Source: DATLYT01 sp035574455
GTDB taxonomy: Bacteria; Bacteroidota; Ignavibacteria; UBA10030
Reading direction: 5' to 3'
Assembly: GCA_035574455.1 (NCBI GenBank)
Contig: DATLYT010000027.1
Span: 1 to 10,341 of the forward strand
DNA: 10,341 bases
Of the stretch, positions 5,591 through 10,341 are shown one piece after another; position 1 is the first letter of the stretch; every line of letters starts with the position of its first letter. A model generated the notes under the pieces. It was given only the letters and a program-made list of their open reading frames with translations. It was not told where the DNA came from and ran no database searches. A program made the position numbers and the translations under genes.

Positions 5591-6734
5591 TTATCTTCCC
5601 GTACTTTTTCAACAACTCTTTGAGTTTGTCGACGGGCAACGCTTCTACCTCCCGACCTTGTATTCCTTTCACCGTTGTAGCTTTCAACAGAGAGTTGTAG
5701 ATCGCTTCTTCGGTCGCCTCTACTACGGCTTGAAAGAGGGGAGAGAGGTCGTCTTCCTTCAGTCGCGGCACCTGCTCGATGCGTGGTGAATTCGGTTTGA
5801 TGCGGAGCTCTTTCGCGGTCGAAAACGCGATCACATAATCCCCGCTGCCGTGACTCATCGCAGAACCGGTTCGGCCCAGCGCGAGTGGTGCGCGTTTGGC
5901 GAGCCGCTTGAGTTGTGCGCTGTTCAACGGTGCGTCGGTGGCAATCACGATGACGCACGAACCGTCTCCATCATATTTTAGCTGGTCTCGAAATGCGTAC
6001 CGCCCCAGTTCTTTTCCTACCGGGACGCCGGCAATCTCCAATACGCCGCCGTAGTTCGTCTGCACGAGCGCCCCGACGGTAAAACCGCCCAATGCCGGTG
6101 GCAGAATCCGCGAACTCGTCCCGATGCCGCCCTTCCATCCGAAGCATACCGTCCCCGTTCCTGCACCCACAGCTCCCTCTGCCACGGGTCCTGTTTGAGC
6201 CGCGCGAATCGCTTCCACCGCGTGCTCGCGCTTGACATGGCGGCCTCGGATGTCGTTCAAACTGCCATCATTCGTTTCGCCGACAATCGGGTTGATCGAG
6301 CGGACGTTCTCATTCCCCGGCAGGCTCAACATATAGTCCACGATGCCGTTAGCGACATCCCAGACACTCAGGGTGTTGGTAAGCAGAATCGGCGTTTCGA
6401 TCTGTCCGAGTTCTTCGACCTGCGTCGAGCCGATGAATTTGCCAAAGCCATTGCCGACGAAAAATGCCGCCGGTACTTTTTCTTGAAACAGATTTTCGCC
6501 ATGCGGCAGAATAGCCGTAACGCCCGTGCGGACACTTTCACCCTGCCAGAGCGTCACATGGCCGACTTTCACACCGGGGACGTCTGTGATGGCATTCACC
6601 GCTCCCGGCTTGAAGACACCTACGTCAACGCCGAGATCTCGCAATCTGGGTCGTTGTTCCTGTGCTAGTGCAGGCATGAGAAGTCCGAACAGGAAGGTGA
6701 GGAGGGCAATGGTTGTTCCCCTGGTTGTTCCCAT
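5586..6734 (-). CDS. Exported P1-family (DmpA/BapA-type) aminopeptidase, autoprocessing N-terminal nucleophile hydrolase
   Basis: A 382-residue protein with a signal peptide (residues 1-24, MGTTRG, hydrophobic core, PALA, then QEQ). The fold signatures follow in family order: DVPGVKVGHVT (51-61), TAILPHG (73-79), the GNGFGKF loop (94-100), NPIVGETNDG (148-157), EGAVGAGTG (186-194) and KGGIGTSSR (201-209), with N227 in QTNYGG. G258-S259 in DGDGS is the predicted self-cleavage site, S259 becoming the nucleophile at the start of the small subunit. S297 and D299 in SGD lie 38 and 40 residues later, matching the spacing of Ser250, Ser288 and Glu290 in BapA, with Asp in place of Glu. DmpA removes L- and D-residues from peptide amides and BapA cleaves beta-peptides, so the substrate here is open. 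The start at 6734 is chosen for its signal peptide and GGAG 7 bases upstream; the frame stays open to 6839, but that extension has no export signal. Confidence 0.93.
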   Translation of the reverse strand: MGTTRGTTIALLTFLFGLLMPALAQEQRPRLRDLGVDVGVFKPGAVNAITDVPGVKVGHVTLWQGESVRTGVTAILPHGENLFQEKVPAAFFVGNGFGKFIGSTQVEELGQIETPILLTNTLSVWDVANGIVDYMLSLPGNENVRSINPIVGETNDGSLNDIRGRHVKREHAVEAIRAAQTGPVAEGAVGAGTGTVCFGWKGGIGTSSRILPPALGGFTVGALVQTNYGGVLEIAGVPVGKELGRYAFRDQLKYDGDGSCVIVIATDAPLNSAQLKRLAKRAPLALGRTGSAMSHGSGDYVIAFSTAKELRIKPNSPRIEQVPRLKEDDLSPLFQAVVEATEEAIYNSLLKATTVKGIQGREVEALPVDKLKELLKKYGKIK

Positions 6735-6823
6735 AGTGTGCTCCAGATGTGTTGTGTCATGGTCGTATGGAGATCGTACTTGCAACTCTCGTGGCCTTGC
6801 GTTATCATGCAGGAAGAAGATCC
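6735..6823. promoter_or_regulatory. Divergent promoter region between the P1 peptidase and the PD40 lipoprotein genes
   Basis: These 89 bp separate two divergent starts and must hold both promoters unless transcripts start inside genes. On the plus strand, TTGCAA (6780-6785) and TATCAT (6803-6808) are 17 bp apart, a reasonable sigma-70-like pair about 15 bp before the lipoprotein start. I find no convincing pair for the minus strand. Ribosome-binding sequences are present at both ends: AGGAAG near 6811 for the plus gene, and CTGGAG (complement of 6741-6746) for the minus gene. Confidence 0.3.
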
Positions 6824-7699
6824 ATGAGATGGCGAACATTCATACTGCTGTGCGTGAGTTTCTTCATCGTTGCTTTCTCCGCGGGCTGTCGTTCGTCGGG
6901 CGAGCCGGATGACTCGTTCGTTGCGGAAGATCGGCTTCATATTCGTTCCGCCTGGTCGCCCGATGGTCGCACGATTGTGTTTTACCATGCGGGAGCGACA
7001 GGCCGTGGACTCTACTTGATCGAGTCGGACGGTACCAATATGCGGATGCTCTATCCGGGCGACGGCATCGGGGCCACCTGGTCGCCCGATAACCAGTGGC
7101 TCGCCTTCTCGTTGACGGGCAATCTATACAAAATTCGTGTGAATGGCGATAGTGTAACAAGAATTTCAACCTCTCCGGGAGCCGTGCGTCCTGCCTGGTC
7201 GCGTGACGGGCGTCGAATCGCTTTTGTGCGAGGGGGAACGTACGTCCTCGACCTCCAGGCAAACATGGAAACAGACCTGTTCTTCATGGGCGATTATCCA
7301 TCGTGGCATCCGAACTTTATCGATCTGGTCGTGCAGGAAACCATTCGCGACCCTGTAGGCATCGGTGGGACGTATCGTTTCCGTGCCATCAATCCCAACA
7401 CGCTTTCCCTCCGCACGCTCCACACATTTTCCTCGCCGGATGATTGTGCATTCTCCTCCATCAGTCCACAGGGCGATGCCATCATCTATGGCTTGAAGCC
7501 GTACAACAGTCTCACACAAGTCTGGAAAATCAATCTTTCCACCGGTCAACACATCCGCCTGACCGACGACGGCGGCGACTACCCGGCCTGGAGTCCCGAC
7601 GGCCGGCAGATCGTCTACACGCGCACGGAACAGGGTGACGGCGGATTGTGGATCATGAATGCCGATGGGACGGGAAAACGCCGGTTGACAAGACCGTAG
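6824..7699 (+). CDS. Lipoprotein with TolB-like PD40 (WD40-like) beta-propeller repeats
   Basis: A 291-residue protein. Residues 1-22 form a lipoprotein signal (MRWR, hydrophobic core, FSAGC) with C22 as the acylated residue. The rest is a beta propeller of PD40 repeats, each with a WSPDG-type turn followed by a hydrophobic strand: W44SPDG, W86SPDN, W125SRDG, a degenerate W161HPN, SISPQGD (212-218) and W256SPDG, so about six blades. LYLIESDGTNMRML (63-76) and LWIMNADGTGKRRL (275-288) are the matching outer strands at both ends, which would let the ring close. Such propellers bind partners or ligands; the repeats resemble the TolB C-terminal domain, but the TolB N-terminal domain is absent. 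AGGAAG lies 8-9 bases before the ATG. The frame is open from 6749, but the lipobox fixes the start at 6824. The gene is convergent with M55. Confidence 0.88.
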   Translation: MRWRTFILLCVSFFIVAFSAGCRSSGEPDDSFVAEDRLHIRSAWSPDGRTIVFYHAGATGRGLYLIESDGTNMRMLYPGDGIGATWSPDNQWLAFSLTGNLYKIRVNGDSVTRISTSPGAVRPAWSRDGRRIAFVRGGTYVLDLQANMETDLFFMGDYPSWHPNFIDLVVQETIRDPVGIGGTYRFRAINPNTLSLRTLHTFSSPDDCAFSSISPQGDAIIYGLKPYNSLTQVWKINLSTGQHIRLTDDGGDYPAWSPDGRQIVYTRTEQGDGGLWIMNADGTGKRRLTRP

Positions 7700-7702
7700 T
7701 GT

Positions 7703-7810
7703 GGATGGATACCACTTCACAACGATTTTCTTGAGGGCTGGCTATTTTTAGATGGAGCCCACCTGCATGGAAATAAAACGCTATGGTGGTTAGGTGGACT
7801 CCATCAGCTC
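7703..7810. repeat. Palindromic intergenic repeat, copy A (lacks the central segment)
   Basis: Copy A begins GGATGGATACCAC, 3 bp past the lipoprotein stop codon, and ends CTCCATCAGCTC, directly touching copy B. GATGGAGCCCACCT (7751-7764) pairs with AGGTGGACTCCATC (7792-7805) at 13 of 14 positions, forming a strong hairpin around a 27-base loop. Compared with copies B and C it lacks about 24 bases in the middle (the CAGAAGGTGGCGTCCATC region). GGTTAGGTGGACTCCATC (7788-7805) is shared exactly with copy C (8924-8941). Confidence 0.8.
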
Positions 7811-7901
7811 GGATGGACACCACCTCACGACGGTTTTTCTTCAGAAGGTGGCGTCCATCTCGAAAGGGCTATCTGTTTTTAGATGGAGCCCCCTCCATCA
7901 G
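7811..7901. repeat. Palindromic intergenic repeat, copy B (lacks the distal segment)
   Basis: Copy B follows copy A head to tail, starting GGATGGACACCACC. A 30-base stretch (7841-7870, from TCAGAAGGTGG to GAAAGGGCT) is identical to copy C (8849-8878). GGATGGACACCACC (7811-7824) pairs with GGTGGCGTCCATCT (7847-7860) at 12 of 14 positions. About 35 distal bases present in A and C are missing, which leaves a compact hairpin, GATGGAG-CCCC-CTCCATC (7882-7899), 7 bp beyond the M55 stop codon. The pair A+B fills the gap between the convergent lipoprotein and M55 genes and may limit read-through from both sides. Confidence 0.8.
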
Positions 7902-7906
7902 CGCAA

Positions 7907-8803
7907 TCAAGGCTCCAACTCCAGATTATAGGTTGAAATGAATAGCATAAAATCTGCTACATCGAGCATGTCGGCACCAACGTAGCGGATCGAGTGCGCA
8001 TCCGTCCGCTGCACGCCCTTCAGATACGCGAGTACCTCGGCTACGCGATAGTGCTTGAAGCTCACATCCAGAGTAACCGGTGTGGAGAGCTTAAACGGCT
8101 TGAAATCCCTCAATCTCCCCAACGCGGCTTTTACTTTCTTCCCGATCAGTTCAAACGAGGCCTCTGGAGTGAGTGTGTTGGCGGAGTGGAAGCTCAAGCT
8201 CTTCTTTGTCTCGGCAGCTTCAAGCGTGCCTACGAGAGCCTGCACCTCCGCGATTGCAGCGTCATCGCCGGAGATCATCACGACCGGGACGCCGAAATGG
8301 CCTGCGATTGCCGCATTCCATGCTCCTTCGGTAACCTCCTTGCCGTTTAGTGCCACGCGCGTCAGTCGTGCGCTGGAGAAGGTGTGTGCCCGTACGCCTT
8401 TCGGGTTGTTGGTTGATGCATGGTAGCCGATGAAGATGGCGGCGTCGAATGTCGCATCGATGCCGGCCATCATCCCGAGGCGGCGTGGCCAGGAGCGGAT
8501 GATGCGGACGTCTTTTGGGAACTGATCGATGAGCAAATTCTCCCCGTTGCCGTGGGAATCACTCACGAGAATTTCCGTCGCTCCAGCTTCCTTTGCGGCA
8601 TGGACGGCTGCCAGCGCCTCGCGTGTCATGTATTCACGAAACTTCTGGTACTCGAATCCGCCCGGTCCGAGCTGATCGCCCGTTACGACGCCCACCACAC
8701 CTTCCATGTCGACGGAGATGTAGACTTTGAGTTTCTTGGATTGTGACAGCGTGATGGTGCAGAAGAGAAGAATGAGCGCGGTGATCGAAATGCAGTATTT
8801 CAT
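7907..8803 (-). CDS. Exported M55-family metallopeptidase (DppA-type D-aminopeptidase)
   Basis: A 298-residue protein with a signal peptide (residues 1-20, MKYC, hydrophobic core, TLS, then QS). The M55 metal-binding set is complete: D32 and E34 in SVDMEG, H84 in SDSHG, H128 in GYHA and E159 in NGKEVTEGAWNA. H140 in RAHTF matches the proposed catalytic His of B. subtilis DppA. DppA is a zinc D-aminopeptidase that forms a decameric ring and cleaves D-Ala-D-Ala and related peptides; the same chemistry is expected here, but in the envelope, since DppA itself lacks a signal peptide. GGAGGA lies 3 bases before the ATG. The gene sits 141 bp after the M19 dipeptidase gene on the same strand, with repeat copy C between them and copies A and B behind it. 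Similar annotated proteins are often called M55 family peptidases. Confidence 0.93.
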   Translation of the reverse strand: MKYCISITALILLFCTITLSQSKKLKVYISVDMEGVVGVVTGDQLGPGGFEYQKFREYMTREALAAVHAAKEAGATEILVSDSHGNGENLLIDQFPKDVRIIRSWPRRLGMMAGIDATFDAAIFIGYHASTNNPKGVRAHTFSSARLTRVALNGKEVTEGAWNAAIAGHFGVPVVMISGDDAAIAEVQALVGTLEAAETKKSLSFHSANTLTPEASFELIGKKVKAALGRLRDFKPFKLSTPVTLDVSFKHYRVAEVLAYLKGVQRTDAHSIRYVGADMLDVADFMLFISTYNLELEP

Positions 8804-8831
8804 AGTTCCTCCAGGATGTTCCGGTGCACAT

Positions 8832-8944
8832 TGCCACCTGTGGTTTTTTCAGAAGGTGGCGTCCATCTCGAAAGGGCTGGCTGGTTTTAGATGGAGCTCA
8901 CCTGCTGGACGATGAAGCGCTATGGTTAGGTGGACTCCATCGAT
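8832..8944. repeat. Palindromic intergenic repeat, copy C (fullest copy)
   Basis: Copy C fills most of the space between the M19 and M55 genes and ends right at the M19 stop codon (8945). It holds both the central segment shared with copy B (8849-8878) and the distal segment shared with copy A (8924-8941). GATGGAGCTCACCT (8890-8903) pairs with AGGTGGACTCCATC (8928-8941) at 12 of 14 positions. GGTGGCGTCCATCT (8855-8868) can alternatively pair with the AGATGGA arm at 8889-8895, so the unit can switch between folds. Its left end is less alike: GCCACC replaces the GGATGGA-NACCACC start of A and B. Confidence 0.8.
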
Positions 8945-10159
8945 CTATTTTTTTGATTGTAACTCCTTTGCTACCTGCTCTACCCTCGACCAGACGCGCA
9001 GCAGGTTTCCACCGCAAATCTTTTCGATATCTCGGTCGGAGTACCCGCGCTTCAGCAGCTCGTAGATGATGTTCGGGTATTGTGAGACGTCGCGGAGGTC
9101 GGAGGGAAGCGAGCCGCCGACACCGTCGAAGTCCGAGCCGAACCCGACGTAGTCCACACCGGCGAGTTTCACAATATGGTCGATGTGGTTCACGACATCA
9201 ACGACGGTGATCGCGGGTGGGGGATTTGCCTGCCAGTAATTCTTGATCCATTCCTGCGCCTTGGGGTCGTCGAATGTCAATTTGTTTGCGGTAAGGTACT
9301 CCCAGACCTTAGCCTCTTTCTGCCGGAACTCTCCGCTTAAGAAGGACCGGCCGAACGCGACCATCACCACGCCGCCGTTGTTGGCTACCTGCTTAATGAG
9401 GTCGTCAGAGATATTTCGCTCCCAGCCCGGCGTAAACGCACGGCAGGAGGAGTGTGAGGCGATCACCGGTGCTTTTGTGATGGCGAGTGTTTGTTTCGCC
9501 GCGTCGTCGGAAACGTGCGAAATGTCCACCATAATGCCGAGGCGGTTCATTTCTGCTACGACCTGCTTGCCGAAAGGGCTTAGACCGTTCCAGGTGTGCG
9601 TGGTGTCGTACGACGAATCACAGATGTGGTTATCCTTGCCGTGCGTGAGCGTGATGTAGCGAATGCCGCGTCGGTAAAAGTGTCGCAGATTGTCCAGACT
9701 GCCTTCGATAGGTGAGCCATTTTCCATGCCCATCGGGAGAGAAATCGTACCCTGCTTGAAGTGCACGGTCACATCCGAAGCGGAGTAGGCGATGGCAAAT
9801 TTATCCGGCCATTTTTTGACGAAACCTTCGACCATGTCGATGAGCGAATCGGCAAGGGATTTCGCGCCGTAGAATTTCCCTTCGCGCTCGCGGTCGGAGG
9901 GGACGTAGATGGACATGAACGGCGCGTTGAGTCCGCCCTCTCTGGCGCGGACGTAATCGAACTCGCCGCCCTCCGTTCGTTGCGAGATATCCTCCCATTT
10001 TGCGCTCAAGCGGTACGGGATATCGACGTGCGTGTCAACGATGATGAAGCGCTGAGCAAGCTCGCGGGCTTTCGCACGGAGCTGCTCATCGGTCGATTGA
10101 GAAACCAGTGTGCCGCAGATGCACAGGGTGAAAAAGAGCAGGCCTTTGATATGAGTCAT
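8945..10159 (-). CDS. Exported M19-family dipeptidase (renal/membrane dipeptidase-like)
   Basis: A 404-residue protein with a signal peptide (residues 1-20, MTHIK, hydrophobic core, TLVS, then QS). The binuclear zinc site of M19 is complete: H44 and D46 in DTHVD, bridging E146 in GMENG, H205 in DISHVSD, H226 in ASHSSCR with R230, and D343 in GSDFDG. The C-terminus (KICGGNLLRVW) is the family's closing motif. M19 enzymes split dipeptides and tolerate a D-residue at the C-terminal position; human renal dipeptidase also opens beta-lactams such as carbapenems. It is probably transcribed first, then M55. I see no clear Shine-Dalgarno before the ATG; the signal peptide supports this start. A cytoplasmic role is unlikely given the export signal. 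Confidence 0.94.
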   Translation of the reverse strand: MTHIKGLLFFTLCICGTLVSQSTDEQLRAKARELAQRFIIVDTHVDIPYRLSAKWEDISQRTEGGEFDYVRAREGGLNAPFMSIYVPSDREREGKFYGAKSLADSLIDMVEGFVKKWPDKFAIAYSASDVTVHFKQGTISLPMGMENGSPIEGSLDNLRHFYRRGIRYITLTHGKDNHICDSSYDTTHTWNGLSPFGKQVVAEMNRLGIMVDISHVSDDAAKQTLAITKAPVIASHSSCRAFTPGWERNISDDLIKQVANNGGVVMVAFGRSFLSGEFRQKEAKVWEYLTANKLTFDDPKAQEWIKNYWQANPPPAITVVDVVNHIDHIVKLAGVDYVGFGSDFDGVGGSLPSDLRDVSQYPNIIYELLKRGYSDRDIEKICGGNLLRVWSRVEQVAKELQSKK

Positions 10160-10200
10160 GTCGTCAATGCTGTTGAAAGTTTATGTTAGGATGTCCTTGT

Positions 10201-10236
10201 GATAAAAAACGCCGATGATCTCCCTCATCATCGGCG
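10201..10236 (-). terminator. Rho-independent terminator for an off-window minus-strand gene
   Basis: CGCCGATGAT (10210-10219) and ATCATCGGCG (10227-10236) form an exact 10-bp stem with a 7-base loop. On the minus strand the stem is followed at once by TTTTTTATC (complement of 10209-10201), which makes it a textbook intrinsic terminator. It must end a minus-strand transcript entering from the right, and it isolates the M19/M55 pair from that transcript. The promoter for M19 should lie between 10160 and 10200, but I see no convincing boxes there. Confidence 0.85.
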
Positions 10237-10341
10237 CTTAGCTTTAACTCGCTTCTTCTGACTTCCTACTTCAGGTCAATCCTGTTAAGTTGTTATTTTT
10301 AGGAACGGCCCGAAGTGCTTCCTTCCGCCAGAAAGATGGCG
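10237..10341 (-). other. Right-edge sequence, possibly the 3' end of a minus-strand gene
   Basis: The terminator implies that a minus-strand gene ends somewhere in or beyond this stretch. All three minus-strand frames are open at the window edge for 13 to 22 codons: one ends at TAA (10287-10285, ending PFLKITT), one at TGA (10273-10271, ending NNNLTGLT), and one earlier, ending STSGRS. None is long enough to choose between or to name. Confidence 0.3.

Noticed and set aside
5521..5958. A 145-codon minus-strand open frame overlapping the P1 peptidase C-terminus
   Set aside because: It is a shifted-frame shadow of the peptidase: very Arg-rich and without domain features.
6749..6823. A longer N-terminus for the propeller lipoprotein, starting at 6749
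   Set aside because: It would place 25 residues before the lipoprotein signal; the ATG at 6824 has AGGAAG upstream and the signal at its very start.
6735..6839. A longer N-terminus for the P1 peptidase, starting at 6839
   Set aside because: The extra 35 residues have no export signal and would bury a clear signal peptide; GGAG sits at the right distance from the start at 6734.
7166..7720. A 184-codon open frame on the minus strand inside the propeller lipoprotein gene
   Set aside because: The plus-strand frame has a lipobox and regular PD40 repeats; the antisense frame has no motif and no ribosome-binding sequence.
7703..7901. CRISPR array or insertion-sequence ends
   Set aside because: There are only two adjoining units of unequal length, no constant spacers, no transposase frame and no target-site duplication that I could find.
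7700..8944. Riboswitch or structured ncRNA in the hairpin-rich repeats
   Set aside because: The copies lie at gene ends instead of in leaders, and the deletions between copies are not what a conserved ligand-binding RNA would tolerate.

Overview
The window reads as ordinary chromosomal DNA, not a phage, plasmid or IS-rich region, from a mid-GC heterotrophic bacterium, most likely in the Fibrobacterota-Chlorobiota-Bacteroidota (FCB) group; an Ignavibacteriota-like lineage would fit. The basis is indirect: a Haem_bd-type heme protein, exported proteins whose signal peptides seem to be cut just before Gln (ALA|QEQ, TLS|QS, LVS|QS), weak Shine-Dalgarno signals before several genes, and scattered palindromic intergenic repeats. 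The phylum call is an inference of modest confidence. I saw no tRNA, rRNA, CRISPR array, transposase or integrase.

Layout. (1) 1-1362, plus strand: the end of a class I cytochrome c, then an FAD-dependent L-2-hydroxyglutarate oxidase/dehydrogenase-like protein. (2) 1355-2173, minus: a short-chain dehydrogenase whose 3' end overlaps the previous gene by 8 bp. (3) 2174-2496: an intergenic stretch with a perfect palindrome in the dehydrogenase promoter region, a folded AT-rich repeat-like element, a GC-rich hairpin with a T-tract, and a terminator-like hairpin. (4) 2497-5260, minus: three exported or anchored proteins in probable operon order 5260->2497: an uncharacterised secreted protein, a DUF3500 protein and a Haem_bd heme protein. 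(5) 5261-5585: an intergenic stretch with several inverted repeats and a repeat-like motif. (6) 5586-6734, minus: an exported P1-family (DmpA-type) aminopeptidase, divergent from a lipoprotein with WD40-like PD40 repeats (6824-7699, plus). (7) 7700-10159: two minus-strand exported metallopeptidases, M19 dipeptidase first and then M55 D-aminopeptidase, separated and followed by copies of a palindromic repeat. (8) 10160-10341: an intergenic stretch with a strong intrinsic terminator for a minus-strand gene beyond the right edge.

How the genes may work together. P1/DmpA, M55/DppA and M19 enzymes are all families known to accept peptides that contain D-amino acids, and all three proteins here carry export signals. 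Together they suggest an extracytoplasmic scavenging set for peptidoglycan-derived or other D-residue peptides. The cytochrome c and flavoprotein pair suggests substrate oxidation coupled to a c-type cytochrome. The most unusual sequence structure is the three-copy palindromic repeat that brackets the M55 gene, in which two copies carry different internal deletions.
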